Positions 35,781-43,737 of a stretch of 64,000 bases of DNA are shown in pieces; the stretch's first letter is position 1; every line of letters starts with the position of its first letter. This DNA is from Streptomyces violens (GTDB lineage Bacteria; Actinomycetota; Actinomycetes; Streptomycetales; Streptomycetaceae). The notes under the pieces were generated by a model. That model ran no database searches and was not told the DNA's origin. It saw only the letters and a program-made list of their open reading frames with translations. The stretch spans positions 248,001-312,000 of the forward strand of contig NZ_JOBH01000005.1 of NCBI RefSeq assembly GCF_000717745.1, in the 5' to 3' direction. The position numbers and the translations under genes are program-made.

Positions 35781-36410
35781 GTGTTCACGAACAACCCTGC
35801 CGCCGACGTCACCGACCCGCACACCGATCGGGAGACCAGCCCTGCTCCGGAGATGATCCCGCATGCTGGTGGGGTGAGTGCCGACGAGTTCCGTGCCGCC
35901 CTGTCCCGGCTCGCCGCCGGGGTCGTACTGATCACCGCCCTCGACCCGGAGGACGATCCGGCCGACGAGGATCTCGCGGCCGGGGACGGTCTTCCGGTCG
36001 GGGAGGACGCGGGGATGACCGCCACCGCGTTCATGTCCGTCTCGCTCGACCCGCCGCTGGTGATGGTGAGCGTCCGCAACGACTCGCGGATGGACGACAT
36101 CCTGGAGCGGCAGCCCCTGTGGGCCGTCTCGGTCCTGACGGAGAGCCAGCGCAACATCGCCGGCCAGTTCGCCATGAAGGGCCGCCTCAGCGACCGCCTC
36201 CTCTTCGCGAGCGTCCCGCACGTACGGGGCGAGCGGACCGGCGCGGCACTCGTGAAGGGCGCCCTCGCGTCGATGGAGTGCCGCACGGAGCAGCGCGTCG
36301 TGGCCGGCGACCACACCCTCATCATCGGCCGCGTACTGACCGCCCACACCCCGAACATCGAGAGCAACCCACTGACGTACTTCCGGGGGCGGTACCGGAA
36401 GCTGGGCTAG
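35781..36410 (+). CDS. Flavin reductase-like FMN-binding protein
   Basis: A 209-residue flavin reductase-family protein. The split-barrel domain starts near residue 33 (EFRAALSRLAAGVVLITALD), with the FMN-binding GMTATAFMSVSLDPPLVMVS, ILERQPLWAVSVLTESQRNI and the ending LTYFRGRYRKL. Such enzymes pass reduced flavin to monooxygenases, though many act alone. The loop between strands 1 and 2 holds an acidic insertion (DPEDDPADEDLAAGDG). The start is GTG 35781, divergent from cdgB. No monooxygenase partner is adjacent. Confidence 0.9.
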   Translation: MFTNNPAADVTDPHTDRETSPAPEMIPHAGGVSADEFRAALSRLAAGVVLITALDPEDDPADEDLAAGDGLPVGEDAGMTATAFMSVSLDPPLVMVSVRNDSRMDDILERQPLWAVSVLTESQRNIAGQFAMKGRLSDRLLFASVPHVRGERTGAALVKGALASMECRTEQRVVAGDHTLIIGRVLTAHTPNIESNPLTYFRGRYRKLG

Positions 36411-36491
36411 GGCCGGTGGGGCGCCGTGGAGGGGGGCCGCGGCGGGGGCCGGTTCGGCCCGGTAACGGCCCGGTAACGGCTCCGGCCTCGG

Positions 36492-36938
36492 TCAGTGCCA
36501 GTCGCGGCCCGAGCGGCCGCGCTTCGTGTCGCCGCGCTGCTTCTTCTCCCGCAGCCTGCGCTCATTGATGCCGCGCGGGATCCGCGTCTTGCGGCGCGGC
36601 TTCGGCGGCGGCGCGGACGCCTCCGCCAGCAACGACGCGAGCCGGACCGCGGCCGTCTCGCGGTTGCGCCACTGGGAGCGGTGCTCCGACGCCCGTACGG
36701 ACACCACGCCACCGTCGATCAGCCGCCCTCGCTCCCCCAGCCGCTGCAGCGCGCGGTCCTTCCAGACCTCGGGCAGCGCATCGGTCGCGGCCAGGTCGAA
36801 GCGCAGCTCCACCTGGCTGTCGGAAGTGTTGACGTGCTGGCCGCCGGGCCCGGAAGACCGTGAGAAGCGCCAGACGAGCTCCGACTCCGGGAGGGCGACC
36901 GAACCGCGGATGACATAGGGCCCGGACATGCCCCCCAT
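36492..36938 (-). CDS. arfB: Alternative ribosome-rescue factor ArfB (peptidyl-tRNA hydrolase)
   Basis: A 148-residue class I release-factor-like protein. The catalytic GGQ is in [20 protein letters not shown], and the basic C-terminal tail ([20 protein letters not shown]) is the part that reaches into the empty mRNA channel in E. coli ArfB. It releases peptides from ribosomes stalled on truncated mRNA. Start ATG 36938, or ATG 36929 ([15 protein letters not shown]), which fits homologues equally well. It is convergent with the flavin reductase. Confidence 0.95.
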   Translation of the reverse strand: MGGMSGPYVIRGSVALPESELVWRFSRSSGPGGQHVNTSDSQVELRFDLAATDALPEVWKDRALQRLGERGRLIDGGVVSVRASEHRSQWRNRETAAVRLASLLAEASAPPPKPRRKTRIPRGINERRLREKKQRGDTKRGRSGRDWH

Positions 36939-36965
36939 GATCCCGCGTCCACGCCCGTCCCGTCA

Positions 36966-37007
36966 CCCGCATTTCGTCACCGCATTCGTTGCCCGCATTT
37001 CGTCACC
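36966..37007. repeat. Short direct repeats upstream of arfB/terD
   Basis: CCCGCATTTCGTCACC occurs at 36966-36981 and again at 36992-37007, with a partial copy (CCGCATTCGT) between. The repeats lie in the divergent arfB/terD interval, which otherwise shows no clear site. Confidence 0.7.
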
Positions 37008-37184
37008 CGTGCGAAAGGGCGGCCGGGGAAGCGGCGGGGCGGCCGGCAGGGGCGGCATCAGGACTTGGCAAAGAAAGTAAAGCAAGCTGGAACCTCAAGG
37101 TCCCCGGCAGTCGTTGTGCAGGATGACGGTAGCTTCGTCCGGAGTACGGAGCCCGATGATTCGACGAGGAAAGAGGGCACTCCC

Positions 37185-37760
37185 ATGGCTGTAAGCCTGT
37201 CCAAGGGCGGCAACGTCTCGCTCACCAAGGAGGCTCCGGGCCTGACCGCCGTCACGGTCGGCCTCGGCTGGGACGTCCGCACCACCACGGGCACGGACTT
37301 CGACCTCGACGCGAGCGCGATCGCGGTCAACCCGAGCGGCAAGGTCTTCTCGGACCAGCACTTCGTGTTCTTCAACAACAAGGCGACGCCGGACCAGTCC
37401 ATCGTGCACACCGGTGACAACCTCACCGGCCAGGGCGAGGGCGACGACGAGCAGATCAACGTCAACCTCGCCGCACTGCCCGCCGACGTCGAGAAGATCG
37501 TCTTCCCGGTCTCCATCTACGACGCGGAGAACCGCAGCCAGAACTTCGGCCAGGTGCGGAACGCCTTCATCCGCATCATCAACCAGGCCGGCGGCACCGA
37601 GATCGCGCGCTACGACCTCAGCGAGGACGCGGCCACCGAGACCGCGATGGTCTTCGGCGAGCTGTACCGCAACGGCGCGGAGTGGAAGTTCCGCGCCGTC
37701 GGCCAGGGCTACGCCTCGGGCCTGGTCGGCATCGCCCAGGACTTCGGCGTCAACGTCTGA
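37185..37760 (+). CDS. terD: TerD-family calcium-binding stress protein
   Basis: A 191-residue TerD domain protein: [20 protein letters not shown], the calcium site [12 protein letters not shown], and [20 protein letters not shown], where acidic residues complete the second site. TerD proteins are linked to tellurite resistance, phage inhibition and, in S. coelicolor, to development and calcium. ATG 37185 has GAGGAAAGAGGG upstream. Streptomyces carries many TerD paralogues and this one stands alone. The same frame is open upstream to 37065 from a TTG, but that part is not conserved. Confidence 0.95.
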   Translation: MAVSLSKGGNVSLTKEAPGLTAVTVGLGWDVRTTTGTDFDLDASAIAVNPSGKVFSDQHFVFFNNKATPDQSIVHTGDNLTGQGEGDDEQINVNLAALPADVEKIVFPVSIYDAENRSQNFGQVRNAFIRIINQAGGTEIARYDLSEDAATETAMVFGELYRNGAEWKFRAVGQGYASGLVGIAQDFGVNV

Positions 37761-37851
37761 CAGTCGAGAGCTCACGGCCGCCGCACCGCCCCGCGGACAC
37801 GCGCGGCCGCACGTACGGCCCGCCCCCGCGGCTGCCGTACGACGCACCGGG

Positions 37852-37891
37852 AGGCCCGTCCGGCCTGCGCTCACGCGGGCGGGACGGGCCT
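37852..37891 (+). terminator. Terminator after terD
   Basis: A 10-bp stem (AGGCCCGTCC / GGACGGGCCT) with a 20-base GC-rich loop lies 92 bp after the terD stop and ends with CTT. Confidence 0.6.
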
Positions 37892-37940
37892 TCGGCGTGC
37901 ACACCCGGCCGCGCGGGCCTTCGGCGTGCGCACCCGGCGC
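37886..37940. repeat. Two 29-bp tandem repeats
   Basis: GGGCCTTCGGCGTGCACACC followed by CGGCCGCGC recurs with a 29-bp period (starts 37886 and 37915; the second copy has GCGCACC). It lies between terD and the GNAT gene, and its first copy overlaps the terminator. Confidence 0.75.
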
Positions 37941-37986
37941 CGCGCGCGGCGGAACTCCTTCGCGCCCGGCCGCGGACCCGGCCAGC

Positions 37987-38556
37987 ATGGACCGTATGCC
38001 GCTCGTACTGGAACCGCTCTCGCCCCTCCTCGCCGAGCACGACGGGCACCTGCCGCCGCCGCTCCTCGACGAGCTGACGGAGCTCTACGCCTCCAACGCC
38101 GCGTTCTTCGCCCTCAGCGGCGACTTCCCCGACCCGTACGCCATCCAGCGCGACGAGGTCGCATCGAGCCTCAACGGGGAGCTGGCCCACCCGGCCGCCG
38201 AGGTGCTGCTCGCCCGTGAACACGGCAGCGAGCACGACAGCGAGCACCGCCGACCGACCGGCCTGGCCGTCACGCTGACCGAGCACCCGGACCCGGTCGA
38301 CCCGTACCCGTGGATCGGCCTGCTCCTGATCCACGGCGGCCTCCAACGCACCGGCCGGGGCCGCCGGTTGGCGACCGCCGTCGAGCGGCGCCTGCGGGCG
38401 GCCGGGCACGACGGCGTACGGCTCGCCGTCCTGGATGCCAACCCGGACGGGCTCGCCTTCTGGCACGCGCTCGGCTATCGCGTCATCGACCACCGCACGG
38501 ACCATGCCCTCGCCCGCCCGTGCACGGTCCTCCACAAGGACCTGCCGAACGGGTAA
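37987..38556 (+). CDS. GNAT-family N-acetyltransferase
   Basis: A 189-residue GNAT protein. The acetyl-CoA-binding strand and pyrophosphate loop are in WIGLLLIHGGLQRTGRGRRL (motif A with RTGRGR), followed by VRLAVLDANPDGLAFWHALG (motif B). The N-terminal half (YASNAAFFALSGDFPDPYAI) is typical of a group seen in actinobacteria. ATG 37987 is used; an ATG three codons on is possible. It is convergent with the HTH gene. The acceptor is unknown. Confidence 0.88.
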   Translation: MDRMPLVLEPLSPLLAEHDGHLPPPLLDELTELYASNAAFFALSGDFPDPYAIQRDEVASSLNGELAHPAAEVLLAREHGSEHDSEHRRPTGLAVTLTEHPDPVDPYPWIGLLLIHGGLQRTGRGRRLATAVERRLRAAGHDGVRLAVLDANPDGLAFWHALGYRVIDHRTDHALARPCTVLHKDLPNG

Positions 38557-38565
38557 CGGCTGCGC

Positions 38566-38859
38566 TCAGGCGGCCGCGGGCGGTGACGCGCCGGCGGAGT
38601 CGGCCCCGGCCTCGGCGGGCGGTGCCGCGAGTGCTGCCAGTTCGTCGAGGGACATGCCGAGGGTCGTGCCCAATGCGGCGATCGTGAAGAAGCCCGCCGT
38701 CGGCGCGCGCCCCGTTTCGATCTTGCGCAGTGTCTCCGCCGAGAGCCCCGCGGCCGCCGCGATCTCGACCATGCTGCGTTCGCCGCGCGCCGCCCGCAGC
38801 AGCGCGCCCAGCCGCTCGCCGCGCTCGCGTTCCCATGGAGTCAGAGGTGTACGGACCAT
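38566..38859 (-). CDS. Small XRE-family HTH regulator, divergent from map
   Basis: A 97-residue regulator composed of one helix-turn-helix domain (residues 15-75: LGALLRAARGERSMVEIAAA, then AGLSAETLRKIETGRAP and TAGFFTIAALGTTLGMSLDE) and a short Ala-rich tail. ATG 38859 is chosen because homology starts at MVRTPLTPWERERG; upstream codons cover the operator. It faces the methionine aminopeptidase gene, with tandem palindromes in between, so it probably represses both itself and that gene. Confidence 0.88.
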   Translation of the reverse strand: MVRTPLTPWERERGERLGALLRAARGERSMVEIAAAAGLSAETLRKIETGRAPTAGFFTIAALGTTLGMSLDELAALAAPPAEAGADSAGASPPAAA

Positions 38860-38872
38860 GCCCGTGATACTA

Positions 38873-38896
38873 ATACCGGTAAAGAAATACCGGTAT
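38873..38896. promoter_or_regulatory. Tandem palindromic operators between HTH regulator and map
   Basis: ATACCGGTAA at 38873-38882 and the perfect palindrome ATACCGGTAT at 38887-38896 are centred 14 bp apart in an AT-rich stretch. They are 14 bp upstream of the regulator start and about 80 bp upstream of map: the expected place for an autorepressor site. Confidence 0.7.
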
Positions 38897-38978
38897 AAAA
38901 ATTGGCGACCGGTCGGCGACCGGCGTCGCCAGTCGTTTCCGCGCCCGCGCCTGCGGCCGGCATCACGGAGGTTCACCC

Positions 38979-39746
38979 ATGGTCGAGATCAAGACCGACA
39001 TCGCGCTCGAAGCCATGCGGCCCGCGGGCCGCGTCGTCGCCGACATCCTCACGGCCGTCCGCGCGGCGGCCGCGCCCGGCGTGCGGCTGAGCGAGCTGGA
39101 CGAGGTCGCCCGGTCGGTGCTGGCCGAGGCCGGCGCCACCTCCCCCTTCCTCCACTACCGCCCGTCCTTCGCACCCACCCCCTTCCCCGCCACCATCTGC
39201 ACCTCCGTCAACGACGCGATCGTGCACGGCATCCCGAGCGCGTACCGGCTGCGCGACGGCGACCTGCTCAGCATCGACTGCGGCGCGACCCTGGACGGCT
39301 GGGCGGGCGACGCGGCGGTCACCGTCGCGGTCGGCACTCCGCGCCCGGAGGACCAGCGGCTCATGGACACCACCCGGCGCGCCCTGGAGGCGGGGATCGC
39401 GGCCGCCGTGGTGGGCGCCCGCATCGGCGACATCTCGCACGCCATCGGCAGCGTCGGCCGCGCCGCCGGCTACGGCATTCCGGCGGACTTCGGCGGCCAC
39501 GGCATCGGCCGCCAGATGCACGAGGACCCGTCGGTACCGAACGACGGCCGGCCCGGCCGCGGCTTCGTACTCCGGCACGGCCTCGTCCTCGCCATCGAGC
39601 CGATGTTCCTGTCCGGCGGCCACGGCGACTACCGCGAGGCGGACGACGGCTGGACCCTGCTCACGACCGACGGCAGCCGCGCCGCCCACTTCGAGCACAC
39701 CGTCGCCATCACCGACGACGGCCCCCGCATCCTCACCCAGCCCTGA
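38979..39746 (+). CDS. map: Methionine aminopeptidase, type I
   Basis: A 255-residue metallo-aminopeptidase removing initiator methionine. The five metal ligands are in place: Asp in [20 protein letters not shown] (two Asp), His in [14 protein letters not shown], Glu in [12 protein letters not shown] and Glu in [27 protein letters not shown] is the substrate-pocket strand. ATG 38979 has ACGGAGG upstream. It is not the ribosomal-operon copy; Streptomyces has several map genes. The divergent small HTH gene and its operators suggest regulated expression, unusual for a housekeeping enzyme. Confidence 0.95.
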   Translation: MVEIKTDIALEAMRPAGRVVADILTAVRAAAAPGVRLSELDEVARSVLAEAGATSPFLHYRPSFAPTPFPATICTSVNDAIVHGIPSAYRLRDGDLLSIDCGATLDGWAGDAAVTVAVGTPRPEDQRLMDTTRRALEAGIAAAVVGARIGDISHAIGSVGRAAGYGIPADFGGHGIGRQMHEDPSVPNDGRPGRGFVLRHGLVLAIEPMFLSGGHGDYREADDGWTLLTTDGSRAAHFEHTVAITDDGPRILTQP

Positions 39747-39858
39747 CCCCCTGCCCGCCTCCCTCAGCCCTGGCTTCTGACCCTCGCCCGTCTCACCCAG
39801 CCCCGGTCCCTCCCCGTGCCGGAGCGAGCACTCCGACCGGCGTGCGACCATCAGCTAC

Positions 39859-40356
39859 GTGATCGACCTCGGCTACTCGCTCTCCCGGCGCTTCCCTGAC
39901 CCCCCGCAGACGGACTACCGCACCGCGGACGCCCGCGCGCTGCGCCACGACCTGTTCTGCGGGGACGTCTACCTCGCCGACACCGAAACGGACCGGGAAG
40001 TGTCCACGTCCTGGGGCTGGGTGCCGGTCCTGGACTTCGCCTGGGCCCTGTGCGACATCGTCGAGCAGCTCGACCGCGACCCGCACGGCAGCCGCGCCGC
40101 CCGCCCGCAACACGCCGAACTGGACTTCACCGAGTCGGCCGACCGGATGCTGTTCGAGCGCCGCTTCGGCTGGGTCGACGTCACCGCCGACTGGGTACCG
40201 GTCGAAGAGGCTCCGCTCAGCTTCAACCACGCCGCGCTGCGCCGCGAGGCCCGCGACTTCCTGCACGATCTGATCGCCGACCTCACGGACATGCACGACG
40301 GGCTGGCCGACAACCCGCTCGTATGGGACCTCCAGGCCCGCTTCCCCCGCGTGTAA
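39859..40356 (+). CDS. Conserved hypothetical Streptomyces protein
   Basis: A 165-residue acidic, Trp-rich protein: MIDLGYSLSRRFPDPPQTDY, ALRHDLFCGDVYLADTETDR, VPVLDFAWALCDIVEQLDRD and a C-terminal helix ALRREARDFLHDLIADLTDM. I recall similar hypothetical proteins in other Streptomyces but no function. Its helix-rich end resembles immunity or SUKH-like small cytosolic proteins, which is only an impression. The start is GTG 39859. It is 112 bp downstream of map and convergent with the pentapeptide gene. Confidence 0.8.
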   Translation: MIDLGYSLSRRFPDPPQTDYRTADARALRHDLFCGDVYLADTETDREVSTSWGWVPVLDFAWALCDIVEQLDRDPHGSRAARPQHAELDFTESADRMLFERRFGWVDVTADWVPVEEAPLSFNHAALRREARDFLHDLIADLTDMHDGLADNPLVWDLQARFPRV

Positions 40357-40377
40357 CCCCCTTCCCCCCACCGCCGC

Positions 40378-41130
40378 TCACTCCACCAGTACGCCCACCT
40401 CCGCCGCGAACGCCGGGGCCAGGTCCATGAGCTGCGACGGGCTGATCACCGCGCCCGCGAGCCGGTCGATGCCCCGCGCGATGTCCAGCGCCGCCGCACC
40501 CCGCAGATCGACGTCCCGCATCCGCGCCTGATGGAAGTCCGTACGCGCCAGCGTGCAGCCGTCGAACGTCACACGCTCCAGCTCGGCCCCGCCGAAGTCC
40601 GCCTCCACCAGCACACAGTCCTCGAACGCGACGTCCCGGAGCTTCGCCTTGCGCAGGTTGAGGAAGTCGAGCTTCCCGCCGCGCACCACGACCCGCTCCA
40701 GCACCGCGCCGTGCAGCTGCGTCCCGCCCAGCCGGGCGTCCCGCACCTCCACATCGCGCAGCGACACCTGCGAGAGGTCCGTGCCGACGCCCCGCACCCC
40801 CTCCAGCACGCTGTCGATGAACCGCGCCCGGGCCAGCACCGTCTCGTCCCACGCGCACCGCCGCACCGCGCAGTCCAGGAACCGGGCGCCCCGCGCCGAC
40901 TGCCCCGCGAAGTCCGCGTCGGCGAACTCCAGTCCGTCGTAATCCCCCTCCGGCTCCCACTCCCCTCCGTCGTACGCCACCAGCTCCGGCAGCCGCACCT
41001 CCGGCCGTCGTACGGCCGGCATCGTCCGCCCCGCGTCCCCGCCTCGGCCGGCCACTCGCCCACCGCCCTTCTCCGCGCTCGCCCCGCGATCGGTCCGCTC
41101 TCGTCCCCGTTCCGCCCCGTCCTGATCCAT
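40378..41130 (-). CDS. Pentapeptide-repeat protein
   Basis: A 250-residue protein. After a charged, Gly-rich N-terminus the chain forms a right-handed beta-helix of pentapeptide repeats A(D/N)LXX from about residue 65 to 215: FADADFAGQSARGARFLDC, LRDVEVRDARLGGTQLHGAV, LRKAKLRDVAFEDCVLVEAD, FGGAELERVTFDGCTLARTD. The last 35 residues form a capping helix. Pentapeptide proteins can mimic DNA (gyrase protection, as MfpA) or serve as scaffolds. ATG 41130 is chosen; a second candidate is ATG 41022 (MPAVRRPEVRLPELVAYD), from which homology is strongest. Confidence 0.88.
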   Translation of the reverse strand: MDQDGAERGRERTDRGASAEKGGGRVAGRGGDAGRTMPAVRRPEVRLPELVAYDGGEWEPEGDYDGLEFADADFAGQSARGARFLDCAVRRCAWDETVLARARFIDSVLEGVRGVGTDLSQVSLRDVEVRDARLGGTQLHGAVLERVVVRGGKLDFLNLRKAKLRDVAFEDCVLVEADFGGAELERVTFDGCTLARTDFHQARMRDVDLRGAAALDIARGIDRLAGAVISPSQLMDLAPAFAAEVGVLVE

Positions 41131-41242
41131 CCTGCACCCCACCACTGACAATCGCCCTGACCAGCGGAAACACCATCGGATGTCACATCACCCCCGCCCC
41201 CTCCCGTCCATACGACAAAGGCCACCGGACAGGAGACCCGCC

Positions 41243-42457
41243 ATGCCCCACCCCCGCCGTCGGATCACCATCGTCGGAGGCGGCTTCGCCGGCCTCACCG
41301 CGGCCATCTCCGCCGCCGAGGCCGGTGCCGACGTCACGCTCCACGAAGCGCACCGGTCGCTCGGCGGCCGCGCCCGTACCGACGAGGCGCCGTACCGCAC
41401 CAACGAAGGCCCGCACGCCCTCTACAACCGGGGCCCGCACTACCCCTGGCTCCAGCAGCGCGGCCTCCTCGGGCCGCTCGCCCCGCTCCCCCTCCGAGAG
41501 GGCGCCCGGCTCCGCTTCCACCACCGCGGCGAGCTGCACCGTGTACCGCCCCTCGCCCTCCTCCGGCTCCGCAGCCGTACGGACGCCCCCGTGGGCCAGT
41601 CCTTCCTGACCTGGGCGAGCGCACATGTCGGAGAGCCGGCCGCGCGCGCCGCCGCGTACTACACCGGCGTCGCCACCTTCCACCACGACCCCGGTCTGCT
41701 CTCGGCCGCGTTCACCCACCGGATCCTCTACCGCACCACGCGCCTCAGCCCGGAAGCCCGGTACATCAAGGGCGGTTGGGGCGCGCTCATCTCCCGTACG
41801 GCGGAGCACGCCCGCGGCCTCGGCGTACGGATCGAGACCGGCTCCCGGGTCGACGCGCTGCCCGAGGACCGGCCCGTCATCGTCGCCACCCAGCTCGACT
41901 CCGCCCGTGCGCTGCTCGGCGACGACGCGCTGACCTGGAGCAGCGCCCGTACGGCCCTGATCGACCTGGCGCTGCGCGAGCAGCACCCGAAGAAGCACCG
42001 CACGACCGGGAGGCGTCGCCCCGCCGATCTCTTCGTGGTCTCCGACCTCGACCGCTCCGGGTGGATCGAACGGTTCACCGCGCAGGACCCCACCCTCGCC
42101 CCGCCCGGCGAGCAGCTCCTCCAGGGCCAGGTAGGCATCGCTCCCCATGAGACGCGCGCCGACGGCATGGCGCGCGCCGAGCGCCTCCTGGACGCGGGCT
42201 TCCCCGAGTGGCGCGAGCGCGTCACCTGGCGCCGCGACGCGCTCGCCACCGGCCGTACGGGGGCGGTGGACCTGCCCGGTACCACCTGGCGGGACCGCCC
42301 CGCCATCGACCGCGGCAACGGCGTCTACCTGGCGGGCGACCAGGTCGCGGCACCCGGTGTACTGAGCGAAGTGGCGTTCACCAGCGCCATCGAGGCGACC
42401 ACCCTCGCCCTCTCCGCCGCCCGGTCCGCCACCCGGGCCAGGCGACTGGCCCCCTAG
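41243..42457 (+). CDS. FAD-dependent amine oxidase/phytoene desaturase-like oxidoreductase
   Basis: A 404-residue flavoprotein. The FAD dinucleotide-binding motif is RITIVGGGFAGLTAAISAAE, followed by a ribose-binding Glu in VTLHEAHRSLGGRARTDEAP and the C-terminal FAD motif RGNGVYLAGDQVAAPGVLSE. The fold is that of NAD(P)/FAD-dependent amine oxidases or desaturases. No substrate can be assigned. ATG 41243 has ACAGGAGAC upstream. Its stop overlaps the stop of the convergent peptidase gene by 4 bp. Confidence 0.88.
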   Translation: MPHPRRRITIVGGGFAGLTAAISAAEAGADVTLHEAHRSLGGRARTDEAPYRTNEGPHALYNRGPHYPWLQQRGLLGPLAPLPLREGARLRFHHRGELHRVPPLALLRLRSRTDAPVGQSFLTWASAHVGEPAARAAAYYTGVATFHHDPGLLSAAFTHRILYRTTRLSPEARYIKGGWGALISRTAEHARGLGVRIETGSRVDALPEDRPVIVATQLDSARALLGDDALTWSSARTALIDLALREQHPKKHRTTGRRRPADLFVVSDLDRSGWIERFTAQDPTLAPPGEQLLQGQVGIAPHETRADGMARAERLLDAGFPEWRERVTWRRDALATGRTGAVDLPGTTWRDRPAIDRGNGVYLAGDQVAAPGVLSEVAFTSAIEATTLALSAARSATRARRLAP

Positions 42458-43656
42458 CCCACGATCCCCATCTCCCGGGCCGTGTTGTTCAGCCGCCGCC
42501 CGCCCGTCTCCGTGCACGTCACGATGTCCTCGATCCGCACCCCGAAGCGCCCCGGCAGATAGATCCCGGGTTCGATCGAGAAGCACATCCCCGGTACGAG
42601 GGGCAGGTGTTCGCCCTCGACCATGTACGGCGGCTCGTGCGTCGTCACCCCGATGCCGTGCCCGACCCGGTGGATGAAGTACTCGCCGTACCCCGCGGCC
42701 TTGATCACCTTTCGCGCCACCCGGTCGATGTCCTGGCAGGCGGCCCCCGGCCGCACCGCTTCGAACGCCGCCTGCTGGGCCTCCCGCACGATGTCGTGGA
42801 CCTTGCGCTCCTCGGAGGTCGGCTCGCCCACGTGCACGGTCCGCGTCGTGTCCGAGCCGTACCCGTCCTTCAGGCCGCCGAAGTCCAGTACGACCATGTC
42901 GCCGTTCTCGATGACCCGGTCGCCCGCCTCGTGGTGCGGGTCGGCCCCGTTGGGGCCCGAGCCCACCACCGTGAAGTCCACCTGGCTGTGCCCGTGTTCG
43001 ATCAGCAGCCGCGCCAGGTCGGCCGCCACGTCGCACTCCCGCCGGCCCCCGAAGGGCACCTCGAGGATCGCCTCGTACGTGGCGTCGGCTGCCGCGCCCG
43101 CCGCCGCCAGCCGCTCCACCTCGTACGCGTCCTTGACGGCGCGCAGCATCGGCAGCGCCTCCGTGAGCGAGGCGTACGCGCTGCCCGGGAGGGTGCGCTG
43201 CAGCCCCAGGAGGTGCATCGCCCACGCGGAGTCGGAGATGCCGTACCGCCGCTGCGGTTCCAGGAGCTTCGCGAGCACGGCATACGGGTCCTCGCCGTCG
43301 CGCCACCCGAGGAGCTCCGTCGCACGGGCTCCCGGGGCGTGCTGCGCGTCCGCCCGCTCCAGTACGGGCACCAACAGGCGCGGCCTGCTGCCCACGGAGA
43401 GCAGCAGGGCGGTCAGCCGCTCGGTGATCGCGGTCGGCTGGTAGCCGGTGAGCCACACCAGGTCGGGGCCGGGCGTGACGATCAGCCCGGCCAGCCCGGC
43501 GTCGGCGGCCGCCCGCCCGGCCCGTTCCATCCGCCGCTCGTAGTCCTCCCGCGTCACCTCGGTGTGCCCCGCCATCCTCGCGCCGGCCGCCGCCTCCGTA
43601 CTCGCAGCAGCCCCTGCGCTCGCCGTCGCCGCCGTCGTCCCCTCAGAAGTCGCCAT
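42454..43656 (-). CDS. M24-family aminopeptidase P / Xaa-Pro peptidase
   Basis: A 400-residue metallopeptidase with an N-terminal creatinase domain (residues 35-165: AGLAGLIVTPGPDLVWLTGY) and a C-terminal pita-bread domain (170-400). Ligands: Asp in MVVLDFGGLKDGYGSDTTRT, His in FIHRVGHGIGVTTHEPP, Glu in CFSIEPGIYLPGRFGVRIED. It cleaves Xaa-Pro peptides or dipeptides in the cytosol. Start ATG 43656 gives an Ala/Thr-rich leader; ATG 43575 (MAGHTEVTREDYERRM) is equally likely. It is convergent with the FAD enzyme and downstream of the aminotransferase, about 80 bp apart. Confidence 0.92.
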   Translation of the reverse strand: MATSEGTTAATASAGAAASTEAAAGARMAGHTEVTREDYERRMERAGRAAADAGLAGLIVTPGPDLVWLTGYQPTAITERLTALLLSVGSRPRLLVPVLERADAQHAPGARATELLGWRDGEDPYAVLAKLLEPQRRYGISDSAWAMHLLGLQRTLPGSAYASLTEALPMLRAVKDAYEVERLAAAGAAADATYEAILEVPFGGRRECDVAADLARLLIEHGHSQVDFTVVGSGPNGADPHHEAGDRVIENGDMVVLDFGGLKDGYGSDTTRTVHVGEPTSEERKVHDIVREAQQAAFEAVRPGAACQDIDRVARKVIKAAGYGEYFIHRVGHGIGVTTHEPPYMVEGEHLPLVPGMCFSIEPGIYLPGRFGVRIEDIVTCTETGGRRLNNTAREMGIVG

Positions 43657-43737
43657 GACCGGGAATGTACGCCGGAAGGCGCCGCCCGGGGAGCGAACGT
43701 GCCGGGAGGGCGGCGACGACGCCGCTGACTGGGGCTC

